Source of the DNA: Cristatella mucedo
Taxonomy: Eukaryota; Bryozoa; Phylactolaemata; Cristatellidae
DNA: 64,000 bases
NCBI GenBank assembly: GCA_009760855.2
Contig: WPIO01000242.1
Location: 1 to 64,000 of the forward strand
Direction of reading: 5' to 3'
Shown: positions 22,206-33,115 of the stretch, piece by piece
How positions within the stretch are numbered: position 1 is the first letter of the stretch
Layout of the letters: every line of letters begins with the position of its first letter
Notes under the pieces: generated by a model
What the model was told of the DNA's origin: nothing
The model's database searches: none
The model's input: only the letters and a program-made list of their open reading frames with translations
Made by a program: the position numbers and the translations under genes

Positions 22206-22853
22206 TCACTCATTCGTGTCTCCTTCGCTTGCCCTCCCTCCCTCCCCCATCCCTCCCTCCCTCCTACCCTCCATTGGACGTGTGATGGAAAATGTTCCTA
22301 ACATAAGACCAAGAATAGTGACACTAATCATTTTCAGTCGCTTTGATGTTCTCAGGGAAAAAACTGCCTGCCTCTCGATCTGAAATGTACTCAGCCGGGA
22401 AGAACCTATAAGTTTGTTGCAGACGGACCGACACGTGGCTCTTTTTGGCACTGCCTCTTGGTCTAGTATCATGATACTGTAGTAGTCGATAGGCAGTCTG
22501 GTTGTGAAATTGCACCCTGCTACTTTAAATTGCCTAACATGCGGCAGCACAACTTCACTGATTCGAAGGACACGTCGCCATCGTCGTATGCACAACTTAA
22601 ACTGAGTCCAACTCGATCCAAGCAGCGCTTTTAGACTAAGGGTGCTTCCCACACAGCTGTAATATTCTCTGCTGGTAATCGCTCTTGTAAGGCCACTGTT
22701 AAGCAAGCAGCATCTACACGGCTGAGTCAGAGCCAGCAGGTGTTCAGCTTGAGGCAGTGATCTCATTTCCGAAAGAAGCCGGAGACTTGAGACCTCGCGG
22801 ATGCTTCGCTGGGTGCTTACGAAGCTTTGCAGGCTCTGTATTGTGTGATGCAC
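22206..22853 (-). CDS. Long open frame, function unknown
   Basis: One of the longest uninterrupted frames in the window (215 codons from a GTG, fewer from the first internal ATG). I recognise no domain, and the composition (Ser, Leu, Arg rich) is not distinctive. The last 20 residues are encoded by the CCCT-rich microsatellite and are not protein-like. A frame of this length could be chance in 64 kb. Confidence 0.2.
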   Translation of the reverse strand: MHHTIQSLQSFVSTQRSIREVSSLRLLSEMRSLPQAEHLLALTQPCRCCLLNSGLTRAITSREYYSCVGSTLSLKALLGSSWTQFKLCIRRWRRVLRISEVVLPHVRQFKVAGCNFTTRLPIDYYSIMILDQEAVPKRATCRSVCNKLIGSSRLSTFQIERQAVFSLRTSKRLKMISVTILGLMLGTFSITRPMEGRREGGMGEGGRASEGDTNE

Positions 22854-23392
22854 ACGAGTTAGTTTGCCAGTGGCTTGAGCCGCGCATTTATTCTGGAATT
22901 TAAGGATGCTACTTTACCGAAATATAACGAAGGGTACACACCAACAAGAATGCTGCCAATGAATGCCGCTATGACACCTGTGCCACTAAGCTCGACACTT
23001 GGTTTCTCATGGTTATTCTAGAGGGTTCAGCCACTGCGTGCTTAAAATCCATCGATGCCGGCCGGCAGTATTTCCATGCTGCCTCTCACCATGGCGGTGG
23101 CCGAGGTAATCTGTTGGTACATTGCCAGACTACGAGCGACCTCTTGAAGCCCGGACGTCGGGAGGAAGGATGCAAACGGCTTCCGAACGAGTACCGTGCA
23201 CACGGTTCCCCTATAAGAGTTTGTTTGCAGCCTTGCTTTCCCTGTACTTGTTGACCCAGTTTCATTTCATTCGTTCAACCAGCCACCACAATATGCGTAT
23301 TCAGGTTTACGCCAAGAAGGTGAACATACCTTGCGATTCCCATTCGCCCTTCCCTATGTAATTGCTAGACGCCACTCCAAACGCCGTAATCG
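22854..23392. other. No recognised feature
   Basis: Only short frames without family features. Confidence 0.4.
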
Positions 23393-23527
23393 ATATAATA
23401 ATATAATTCGTCTGCATAGCACCCTAAGAGAACAATCTCTATTAAGGCGTTTCACATATGCCGCAGGGCTAGAGCCAACGACCTCGGCCAAACCATGGTC
23501 GGGGCGAGTACTTTAACTACTGAGTCA
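23393..23527 (-). mobile_element. SINE family 1
   Basis: Minus-strand copy: ATA-repeat tail, a diverged hairpin (AGCACCCTAAGAGAACAATC), the CATATGCCGCAGGGCT block and a tRNA-like head ending near 23527. Confidence 0.8.
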
Positions 23528-25756
23528 ATGCCTACTCTCCGAAGTTGAGCAGCCATTATTGGCTGGGTATTTTTGGGCAAGCTAAAACTGATTAGCAAGT
23601 ACAGACGTCCGTAACACTTGGTTTCGAGATTGAACCAACCTTGGAATTGCGAGACGATTCTTGATTCTTCGGAAGCCTTAATTTAATAATATTACTAATA
23701 GCCAAACATTGCTGCAGCTCCCTAAGAGAGTTTTATCTAATTCTGGGATGAGTTCATGATCTCAAAGTAAGCATTCTCAATTGACTAGCTGTAAGATGCG
23801 AAGTTTCATCACAATTAAGTCGTTAGGTACTTAAATGACAAATAACACGGACAGAGACAATAAACTAAAGCTAGTGTAGCAGTGAGATTATTATCTTGCG
23901 TTATAAGCTTTCGTTTATGGTTAAATATCGACAAGCCATCTATGCAAAACAAAAAGATCCGGTTATACAGATCAACTAGAGTTCAACCTAAGGCCAAAAT
24001 AAATACTTTTCATATTTCATATAAATGTGCGTGAAAAGTAAAATTTACAATACTTTATTGAACTTATTTTTTGTAAAAAATAAACACTTACTATTAGACA
24101 TGTTAAATCATATGTCTATTTTATCATGCTGCTGGAAAATAAACATGCTAGGCTTTAATGTGCCGAAAAAGTATTGCTTGCTCAAAAAGTCGCTATGCAC
24201 CAAAACTGCATTAATGCTCATAGTTTGATTTATATCTGAGCAACCGTGGTTCTTAGGTCACTCAAAAGTATCAAGGTCTGAACCAATTAGTGCTCATTAA
24301 TAAATAGGAGATTAATGAAATCGATTTCCTTTAGTAAACCAAAATCGTGTCTAGCTTAAATGAATGATAAGTGTTTCGGTTGGGCACACAGCCTTGATTT
24401 TTCAAGCTTAAAGAGGATAGTTCAATCAAGTTTGAGGTAACATTACTTCACCAATGCATTTACCTATAGAATTATTCTTGTTTGGCTATATGTCTTACTA
24501 GGGCATTTGCATTGCAATAAATATTTGTTTTGGATTTCTTCTGAGAGTAATTGTACCCACCAGCCATTGGCTGAGAAAGTAAGCCACCATTTTCTTTTCA
24601 CGAAAACTAAAGCTTAAATTTGATTTGAGCTAATTAAAAAGTTATCTACTCCTGCTTGATATTCGAACGCAGAATTATATAAAGCCTTTAATAGATTATC
24701 TGTAACCAATAAAAGGATTCACGTGCATGAGAACCTTTACTCCGCCAACTAATAATTGCTGATCAAATATTAATTCTTTAGCGTGGATACATTTTTGTGC
24801 TGCTTTTGAATAAAGTGAGCTCGGATTTGGTAAACTTAGAGGGAAAATGTGTACAGACTATATTTATAAAGCTATGGAGCCACAAGTGTGCCTTAGCGAA
24901 GGTAGCATTAACTCCGAGTGAATTGGGGAGTTTAAAAATGGGTTAATTTGTTCTTACCTTATCGGCGGAACGGTGCGCTTAGAATGAAAAGGTGGATGTG
25001 TTCAGCTGAGCGGAATCAGGGTTGTTGAGATGCCAGGAGCGACAAAATAGGCTGTTGGCAGCAGGCCGTCTTGTAAGAGCTGGTCGTGTTCGAGGTAAAT
25101 AGGTGCAGTGGCCATACTAGTTTAAGCACCGTTGACTTTTTTCAGCCACCTCGAGCGTATTTCTTACCTTCGCCTGAGCTCCTGCGGTTTTAAAGCGGCC
25201 TGAGTGATCTCATCCAAAACGACCTTACACTAAACTAGAAAATCAGGTCCTCACTCATGTCGGCTATGTGTACCTGCCTAACGTTGTAGAAACTCGGGCT
25301 TACTTGGATGAGGGCACCACAGATGGTTCGCACACTCATGACGTCCCCAGTCGACTTTTGTGACTCACTACTAGGTCTTTCTATCCCCGCTATAGCACAT
25401 GCGTACAGTTAGTGCGAATCTAGGAGGCTAGGCTTCCTTCTGCTGTGAATGTCTGTTGCAAACAAAGACTTGGTGAATTAGAAGCCCGATCGATTACGAG
25501 ATGCTATTTTAGACCGACCGAATAATGTTAAATTGCTTAACAGGGAAATCGCACACAGCCGTTTGGAAAGGAAGGAAAATGACTAAAGAAAATAACATTT
25601 CACACAATGTCAGAGTCTGCTAGTACATAAAAGAGGGTTAACTTAAGAAATTAAGTGCCATGAATAAGTTAGTACGAGGTCGTACTTGTAAAAATTGGTT
25701 TCGTTAAATTTAAGTACCCGATTTGGTCAGTGAAAGAGCATGCAAAGTGTCCAAGA
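23528..25756. other. AT-rich spacer, nothing recognised
   Basis: 2.2 kb of AT-rich DNA, especially 23700-24850. No LINE or SINE match is seen, and the frame at 24025-24228 has no family features. Confidence 0.5.
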
Positions 25757-26970
25757 ACTATAATAATAATAATAGTAATGCACTTAATAAAGCGCCCTCG
25801 GAGAACTCAATCTCTCTCTCGGCACTTTACATTTGCTGCAAAGGGAAATGCAATTGAATGGTAAGTAATATCATGCTTGATAAACAAGCAAAATGAATGA
25901 CATGATTACGGGTGACATGCCCAGGCTCAGCATGCAAACGTGGTTAGTGGCAGCATGCACAGTGTCAGTACGCATAAGCACATGAAGGACGAATCACAGC
26001 GACCCGCTAAATGCTGTCCTAAATAGGTGTCTTTTTAAGTTCTTTTGAAAGTGGTCAGGTCAGGCGATGTTCTGACGCAGGTCGGGAGGGAGTTCCGGGT
26101 TTTGGGAGCATACGAACTTGATGCACGTTCTCCAAATGATTTGAGGTTTGTACGAGGTATTGGTAGACTGTTGGATTCCGAAAAGCGGGTGGTACAATGC
26201 TTGGCCTGATGGGGGAGTATATCTGAGAGATAGGCGGGAGCCAAAAATAAAGTGACCTACAAGTGAGCGACAAAACCTTAAAGTCTATCCGTTGCTTGAC
26301 TGGTAGCCAGTGCAGGTCGCCGAGAAGTGGTGTAATGTGGCAACTGCGACGCTCACGACAGACAAGCCTAGCTGCAGAGTTTTGCACCAGCTTCAATCGC
26401 CTGGTCGCACATGCCGGTAGGCCAGTAAGCAGCGAGTTGCTGAAGTCGAGACGGGATGTCACGAATGCATGGACCAACTGGGACGCGGTATCCGTATCTA
26501 AACAAGCCCGAATTTCAGCAATGTTAAGAAGCTGAAAATAGGTAGATTTGACTGTGGAGCTGATATGGTCGTCTAACGAGAGGTCACTTTGGAATATGAC
26601 ACCTAGAGTTCGAGCTGATTCAACAGGGGATATGCTGGCAGAGCCAATTTTGAGCGTCAGCCTTTCAAATATGTGAATCACTCTTGGTTTGCCCATAACT
26701 ATTAAGTTAGTTTTATAATCGTTTGGTTTTAGAAAATTTGCTGCCATCGATGTGCGGATGTCATTAATACATGCAGCAAGTGAGTTGAGAGAATTTGAGG
26801 TGCTCGAAGGCTGGGAGGGATCAAAGCAAAGGTACAACTGAGTGTCGTCCAAATAGAAGTGAAAGCCTAGATTGTGCTTGGCAATCACATCCGCAAGAGG
26901 GAGAGTATAAATCGTGAAAAGAACTGGACCTAGCACGGAGCCCTGAGGTACCGAATATTTCAGAGGTAGA
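25757..26970 (-). mobile_element. LINE family A, best-preserved 3' half
   Basis: Minus-strand copy with the ATT tail at the left (ATAATAATAATAGTAATGC), hairpin, GCATG-rich block and 3' half of the reverse transcriptase. A 293-codon stretch (26055-26936) is open: VLGPVLFTIYTLPLADVI, FYLDDTQLYLCFD, SARTLGVIFQSDLSLDDH, QNSAARLVCRERRSCH, LHWLPVKQRIDFKV. The catalytic box is YLDD. A frameshift before the C-terminus moves the last part (MAPAYLSDILPHQAKH) to another frame. It is 5'-truncated inside the reverse transcriptase at CTGAGGTACC. Confidence 0.9.
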
Positions 26971-27111
26971 AAATAATACTACATGCAGTATTTAGTAGTC
27001 AAGAAGAGCATTTAGTTTCATAAATATTCTGGCACGCAGCTGTGCTTAGATTTTTATATAGCCATAATACATGACATAAGAATAATTTAATTTTTAACTA
27101 AATAAATGAAC

Positions 27112-27460
27112 ATGGCCTGGAACTCTCTCCCGACCTGTGTCAGAACATCCCCTGACCTGACCACATTTAAAAAGAATTTAAAAACACCTATTTAAGACAG
27201 CATATAGTGTGTCCCTGTGATTCGTCTTTCCTGTGCTTATGCGTGCTGACACTGTGCATGCTGCCACTAACCACATGTACATGCTGACTCTGTGCATGCC
27301 ACCGGTAACCATGTTATTCATGTTGTTTATCAAGTATGATATTACTCACGATTCAATCGCGTTTCCCTTTGCAGCAAATGTAAAGCGCCTAGAAAGAGAT
27401 TAAGTTCTCTGGGGGCGCGCTTTATCAAGTGCATTATATAATTATTATTATTTTTTTATG
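27112..27460 (+). mobile_element. LINE family A 3' end (plus strand)
   Basis: A truncated copy: TGGAACTCTCTCCCGACC, the AAAAACACCTATTTAAGACA block, the GCATGCTG blocks, the hairpin and a short ATT tail. It lies 140 bp from a minus-strand copy, so the two tails point away from each other. Confidence 0.85.
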
Positions 27461-27552
27461 GTTAACACTTACCTGTCTCATCCCAACCCCAACAACAGCG
27501 AGATACCATGAACTGCAGCATAAGAAAAACTTGTGTGTGTGTTTTTATTATG

Positions 27553-27776
27553 GCAGTGAGTTATGTCAGCTTGGTTCGCTACCGGCAGGATGTTTGGTCG
27601 TGCGGGGAGCCGACTTTTCTCTGTGGTTTACCAGCTAGGCGTCCCACGAAGGAGCTTGGACGCGTGCTGTTAGCTGCTTGACTTTGGCGCGGGAGTTGCG
27701 ACGCAGACGCGAGAGAAAACGGAGGGGGCTGTCGTGCTGTGAGCCATCCCGAAGATAGAGCTTTCTGCGTCACTTT
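27553..27776. repeat. Repeat family C, copy 1
   Basis: Matches 28900-29125 in the same orientation: GCAGTGAGTT followed by GTCAGCT, CCGACTTTTCTCTGTG, GAGCTTGGACGCGTGCTGTT, GGGAGTTGCGACGCA. Downstream is TTGAAATAAAAGCC, a plus-strand polyadenylation signal. Identity is unknown; an LTR end or a 3' untranslated piece is possible. Confidence 0.65.
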
Positions 27777-27984
27777 GAAATAAAAGCCATTTTACCACAA
27801 GCTATTTTGGTCTGTAATCAGGGCATACAGCAGTGGTAATAGAGTGCTCCAACGTCGGAAATGATTTTGCAAGTTGGCTGCTCGCTTCGGAGAGGAGGCT
27901 CAACAAGAGCTCCGGTGTCGAACCACTGGATTGGAAAAGCTATTTGCCTCTGTTTTTGAACGAACTTGCTCGTGCTGCTTGTGG

Positions 27985-28105
27985 TGTGATGTTACTACCA
28001 ATCATTTGGAAATGCTTTCGCTACAGCATCTGTAAAGTGCCTAGAAAAAAATTCAGTTCTGATTTTTCTACACCATTTTTATTATTTTTATTATTATCAT
28101 TAGTG
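27985..28105 (+). mobile_element. Degenerate LINE family A tail
   Basis: GCATCTGTAAAGTGCCTAGA is followed by a weakened hairpin and TTATTATTTTTATTATTATC. Only the last 100 bp or so remain. Confidence 0.6.
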
Positions 28106-28170
28106 GGTGTACTTCTACTTGCTTCAGGCTACCAAGAATGACTACGCGCTGCCGACTTCTCATCGCCCCC

Positions 28171-28192
28171 TCCCCCCCCCACGGGGGGGGGA
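28171..28192. repeat. C9/G9 palindrome
   Basis: TCCCCCCCCC is followed by AC and then a run of nine or more G, so two homopolymer arms can pair around a 2-base loop. Flanking C and G runs extend it. Confidence 0.85.
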
Positions 28193-28199
28193 GAAGGCA

Positions 28200-28310
28200 C
28201 TTCTCGCGTCTTTCTCTTTGCAGCAAATGTAAAGCGCCTAGAAAGAGATTGAGTTCTCTTAGGGCGCTTTAGCAAGTGCATTATTATTTTTATTTTTTTA
28301 TTTCTTAGGG
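28200..28310 (+). mobile_element. LINE family A tail
   Basis: CTTTGCAGCAAATGTAAAGC, the intact hairpin and TTATTATTTTTATTTTTT. Only about 110 bp of the element are present. Confidence 0.8.
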
Positions 28311-28395
28311 AGGCTTTGATAACTGCACTGGCTAGCCAGGCCGGTAGAGAGCAGATTTTGGGTTAGTGAACGCTGGTTGAATTCAGTCGGCCGAC

Positions 28396-28690
28396 AGATG
28401 GAACCAGAAACGACAGCAGCTAGCGGCAGCGGAACAATGAATGACAGCGATTTGCCAGGCCGCCAAGACCGGCTGAGCGACGGTGACAGGTGAGGCGAGG
28501 GTTTGAGTCGCGTGGATGTGCCCCCAGAGGCGGTGGCAGCGTTTAGATAGGTAGCGGCAGCGTCCGGAGAGGCGGCGGTGGCAGAGCCTGAATAGGCGGC
28601 GGCAGATCCCAGATAGACGGTGGCAAAGCCCACGGAGATGAAAGCGCCCGGAGAAGCGGCTGGAGCGATGGCGCCGCGTGCCACTTTCTG
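28396..28690 (+). pseudogene. Decayed open frame with 21-bp minisatellite, related to 743-907
   Basis: From an ATG near 28397 the plus strand reads MEPETTAASGSGTM, then stops after about 32 codons. Further along the same frame is Ala/Glu-rich (VAAASGEAAVAEPE) with interspersed stops and a 21-bp period (units near 28560-28640). The 7-residue rhythm and composition resemble the minus-strand frame at 743-934. I infer two diverged copies of one low-complexity sequence. Confidence 0.35.
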
Positions 28691-28899
28691 AGGTAAACTC
28701 TGTGACAATGACCGATGATCCACATATCAGGCTAGCCGCGAAAGGCCATGCTCCAGTTTGCCTCTTCCTAATGGCCGTTAGGTAGCCGACCTACCAATGA
28801 GAGCATTGTGGGCTATTTTTTAGTTTCGTCTTTGGTTGCCCCCGGACTATCGTTCGTGATCTTTAGATCATGGGGCCATGTAGATAGATCACTACTGCA

Positions 28900-29125
28900 G
28901 TGAGTTGCGTCAGCTCGGGCCACTACCGGCTGGATACTTTGGCCGTGCAGGAGCCGGCTCTTATCTGTGATTTACCTGCTCTGAGTGTGCCATGGATGAG
29001 CTTGGGCGCCTGCTGTTAGCTGCAAGACCTTGGCACGGGAGTTGCAACGCACACAAGGGAGAGAGTGGTTATGGGCTGATGCAATGTGAGCCTTCCCAAA
29101 AATAGAGCTTCGTGTGACGCTTGGT
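28900..29125. repeat. Repeat family C, copy 2
   Basis: Direct copy of 27553-27776: GCAGTGAGTTGCGTCAGCTC, GGAGCCGGCTCTTATCTGTG, GAGCTTGGGCGCCTGCTGTT, GGGAGTTGCAACGCA. The copies differ at many sites. The long minus-strand frame at 28972-29463 overlaps it and is probably chance. Confidence 0.65.
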
Positions 29126-29979
29126 GAGCATATTTGTCGTTTTCTATGCCCCTCAGCAAGGTAACATCGGGTGAGCATGCCTGAATCTTGACAGACTACC
29201 TGAGCGTCTATAGCCTCAGATGTTGCCAGCCTATTCCCACGTTTCAGTTCCTCCAATATGTTCGAATGCTGCTCTGTGCCTCGGGCACTCGCCACTAAAT
29301 CTTCACAGTTTCGATAGAAGTGCGGCAATAGCAAGCAGCTTAGAGCTTCTGCGTTGCACGAAACACGAAAAGATGCAGTATGCGACGACATCTGACCTGG
29401 CTTTAGGGGCATAAGTTCTTGACTTCTGCCTGAATGAATCAAGCTGGACATACATTCAACCATTTTGGCTCAACAAACGCTGGCATAAGCATAGGTTCAC
29501 CAGGAGTGACTGACCCCCAGAACACTAACCCACAGAACGCTGACCTCCAGAGCGGCTAATCTTTCAGCATAATATTATGTGGAGGTAAGTGGGTGTCGTT
29601 ATTCCTCTTTAATAGCCGCAGTTAAATCATATGAATTTTTATGACGATGCTGTGCATATCTGCTTCGGGTGTGGATGTATTGAGAGTTTAACAGACAGAC
29701 AAAACTTGAATAGCCATTATAAAGTTGAAGGTGAAAGAACATAGAACGATCTTAAGAGCAAGACCACAGCATTAGATGCCTCACGCTCGTATTTTTGCAC
29801 TGAAGGGAAAGCATAAATAGCCGTGTATTTGCATGCTTCGTGCACAGTCGTAGGCTGCTCAATTGTCAGGCGTATGGCAGAGCAGTTAAAAGTCTTGAAA
29901 ATCTAATTTCTAGCCTATTTTGTACTCGTAAGGCAGTTATTTGAATGTCTTGCATTGATTGTCGCCAGCAGTAAGCTGT
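29126..29979. other. No recognised feature
   Basis: Contains a 163-codon minus-strand ATG frame (28972-29463) with no family features that partly overlaps repeat C. Nothing else is seen. Confidence 0.4.
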
Positions 29980-30167
29980 CAATGATGACCCTGTGCATTT
30001 CACCCCTAACCATATTATTCATTTTGCTTGTTTTTCAAGCATGATTTTACTTACCATTTAATTGCATTTCACTTTGCAGCAAATGTAAAGCGCCTAGAAA
30101 GAGGTCAAGTTCTCTGAGGGCGCTTTATCGAGTGCATTATTATTATTATTAATATTATTATTATTGA
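29980..30167 (+). mobile_element. LINE family A tail
   Basis: GACCCTGTGCATTTCACCCC, GTTTTTCAAGCATGATTTTA, TTTGCAGCAAATGTAAAGCG, the hairpin and ATT repeats to about 30167. Confidence 0.85.
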
Positions 30168-30772
30168 TGATGACTACGCGTGAATTAGAGTCCTATCTGC
30201 AGTGTACTTACCCTTCGATAGCAAAAGAAAATAAATCACTACACCTTAAAATTATTTATATCGACGCTGTCATTAGCAAAATAGCTTCATATATAGCTGC
30301 TCAATTTTTCTTCTGAACTTTCTCTCTGGTGGAAGGAAACAATTGAAAGCTAGCTTAGAAATAATAATCCATTGCAGATGAACAATTCAAAAAAACTTAG
30401 CCGCCGACGAGGAACTAGTTCTCAGCACTCGGTAGATGCCTTTAAAGGCGTTTCCAAAAGACCTAGTCAAAGAGGAAAAACTAGATCTCTGCATAGCATT
30501 ATAGAGAAGCTACTGACACGAGCAAAATGGCACTTTTTCAAATTTATCATTTAATGGCACTTGTTCGAATTATCATTTCTAAGCAGATAGTGAAAAAATG
30601 TTTGTCCACTAAACCTGCAAAACGAAGGTATTAGCGAGGAGTCGGCTAGTTTTCGCCAGCCGTTTGCTGTTTTCAATGCTGAGTTTGATATGGATTCTCA
30701 GCAGCAATCTCTACCTAGTAGATACAACAATGGCTCAAGGCTCAAAGATGAAGGTCTTGGCGTCAAAGAATC
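30168..30772. other. No recognised feature; short basic frame
   Basis: An ATG frame at 30378-30554 (MNNSKKLSRRRGTSSQ, about 58 codons, strongly basic) follows a CATTGCAG acceptor-like site. I cannot assign it, and there is no second line of evidence. Confidence 0.3.
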
Positions 30773-31425
30773 TAATGACTGGTTAAGCTCTGATAAAGAG
30801 CATAATAGTATAATAATGATTATGTATTTTATCGTGCCCTCGGAGAAATTCGTCTCTTCCTAGGCATTTGACATGTGCTTTAGGGAAACATGATCAAATT
30901 ATTAGTGATAGTAGGATCCACAATGTCAACAAGCATAACTTGGTTAGGGGTGACATGCACATGTGCGGTAGCACACATAGTCTCGGCACGCAAAAGCACA
31001 TTATACAGAATCGATGGTATCGATGAGCTGAGAAGCAAGGTGAAAATTTACTTGGAATAACTGAGCAAAACGCAACCATTGATTATGTTAAACGAGGATT
31101 GGGGATACAGAAGAGCGAACTGACTGATTTGAACGCATGACTCAGTCAAAATGGGGTTTATATCAACACTCTGGCTCAGCGGGTGCGCTCTGCAGTTTCT
31201 CTCTAAAAATTCCACGGGAACTTCCTGAAGTCCACGAAGAGGCAGAGGGCCACTGGAAGGAGAATGGAATGTCGGCTCCAGTAATGGCAGCCCTCTAAAA
31301 CCAGCCCCAATTGGCTGGGTGCAAATGCCTAGGAAGAGACTAATTTCTCCTAGGGCACGATGAAAATACATAATCATTAATATACTATTATGCTCTTTGT
31401 CAGTGCTTAACCAGTCATTCGATTG
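30773..31425. mobile_element. Foldback-like element with 100-bp inverted ends
   Basis: 30773-30873 and 31320-31420 are inverted copies: ATGACTGGTTAAGC and AAAGAGCATAATAGTA on the left recur reversed on the right. Each arm carries a LINE/SINE-type hairpin tail (CTCCTAGGGCACGATG and its complement). The middle contains minus-strand LINE family A 3' sequence (GTTAGGGGTGACATGCACAT). The left arm continues into LINE sequence, so this may be two tails in opposite directions sharing a target. Confidence 0.6.
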
Positions 31426-31796
31426 ATGCATCAGATGTCCCAGAAGCCCTGACAACCATGTATCGGCCAATTAGACGTTATTAGTGCCGCATAGCTGATA
31501 AAAAGCTTTTCACCTTTGGAAGAACTACGGGAATGTTTCGCTAGCTGCATATGGAGCCCGACGGTAGACTCTAACTTGTGAAAGTACGGTTAATTAGCGG
31601 ACATGTCTATTTTGACTCCGTGGCTGCCATACTTGACTGCTCCGACTCTGATAATAAAAATTATAAGACATTTGTATCGCAACCGATAAACAATAAATCT
31701 TATTCAGTGAACTTTAGAGTGTGTGCAAGCTCATACACTACAATTAAAACGGATCGCGAAACTGCTGTGAGAAACAGCTGGTTTTCAACTTCTTGA
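31426..31796. other. No recognised feature
   Basis: A 72-codon plus-strand frame at 31578-31796 has no family features. Confidence 0.4.
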
Positions 31797-32204
31797 AAAT
31801 TTGGTCAAATCTGGGTTTTTGACGTCATTCCGTAGAGAATTTCAGGCTTTGGGAGCATACGACTGAATGTGTGGTCACCAAATTATTTGAATTTGGTTAG
31901 AGGCACAGCTAAATGACTTGATTCAGAAGTGCTGATGGTACGACACAAACCCTGAGCTCTCAAGTTGTCCGGGTTGGCATTTTGGAGCAAAAGAATAGAG
32001 GGATATCAAATTGAGCGACAGAACCTTGAAATCGATACCTTATTAATTGGAAGCCAGTGCAAGTAGTGAGAATTGGTGCCACGTGCAGTTTCGATGTTCA
32101 CAAGAGACAAGCCTAGCCGTATAGTTTGGCTCTAACAGTGAGTGCTTTATTGAATATGGGAATATAAGAGCTATCGAAGTCGAGACGCGATGTCTCATTA
32201 TGTC

Positions 32205-32349
32205 TGTTATTCATTTTGTTTGTTTTTCAAGCATGATTTTACTAAACATTCAATTGCATTTCCCTTTGCAGCAAATGTAAAGCGCCTAGAAAGAGATTAA
32301 TTTCTCTGAGGGCGCTTTAAGTACATTATTATTATTATTATTATTATTT
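32205..32349 (+). mobile_element. LINE family A tail nested in an older LINE A
   Basis: TTCATTTTGTTTGTTTTTCA, TTTGCAGCAAATGTAAAGCG, the hairpin ending GAGGGCGCTTTAAGTAC, then ATT repeats. LINE sequence in the opposite orientation resumes right after (GTAAATGCATGGACC). Confidence 0.85.
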
Positions 32350-32454
32350 CGTAAATGCATGGACCAGCTTGGTCGAGATAATATTATCTAAGTAGGCCCA
32401 ATTTTCACAAGTGTGGGTAGCTGAAAGTAATTGAGCTTGCTTGAGAAGCTGATA

Positions 32455-32620
32455 GCGGCCGTGATGGATCAAGAGATAAGGTAGTCGCTCTTCACGATTG
32501 ATGTCAGAGGTTCCGAGCCTGCAGTAGGCGATCCTTTATTGCCAACCGCAAGTGGTGATGACAGCTGCTAAGGCTCTTCGGCCGCTACACAAATGAGGCA
32601 GTTAAATCTGCTTAGGTGAC
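32455..32620 (+). mobile_element. SINE family 2
   Basis: GGCCGTGATGGATCAAGAGA head, B-box-like GGTTCCGAGCC, then GATCCTTTATTGCCAACCGC, GGCTCTTCGGCCGCTACAC and GTTAAATCTGC. Confidence 0.75.
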
Positions 32621-33115
32621 CCCATATGAAAAAATAAATGTACATATATATATATATATATGTATATATGTATCGGGTCATATGATTAAAGGTCAGTTTT
32701 GAACAGGAAACTCGGATTCGAGCAGACGCTACAGGAGATATCCATGCCACACGCTTTAAAGGGTCAAATTTTCTTATTTCTGAGTAGCGCTTGTTGTTTC
32801 TATAACATGAAAATGTTGGTCCCATCGTCATTTATTTTGCGAAATTTCTTTAACATACGATTGCAAATTTTACCAGCACATGCTGAAAGGGATTTGAGAG
32901 AAATCCACATGCTGTAATGCAGGGATAGATCAAACCCTATACAAGGTACAGCTGCTTGTCAGCTACATAAAAAAATCTTAGATTGTGCTTGGCGATTAAA
33001 TCGCAAAAAGGAGTATAATTGTGAACATAAGTGGACCGAACACAGGCCCCTGGGATATATATAGTACTTTAGGGGCTCCTCCGATGACTTCTACCCATTG
33101 AGACTGTAGCGATGG

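Larger units (their letters stand above)
31797..33115 (-). mobile_element. LINE family A, diverged copy split by a LINE tail and a SINE
   Basis: Minus-strand copy recognisable by GGCTTTGGGAGCATACGACT, GAGCGACAGAACCTTGAAAT, GACAAGCCTAGCC, TGCATGGACCAGCTTGG and, at its 5' end, a GGGGCTCCTCCGATGACTT block. It is older than most copies. A plus-strand LINE tail (32205-32349) and a SINE (32455-32620) sit inside it. A TA microsatellite lies at about 32644-32670. Confidence 0.75.

Noticed and set aside
28972-29463. 163-codon minus-strand frame
   Set aside because: Overlaps repeat family C, has no domain features, and copy 1 of the repeat does not keep the frame.
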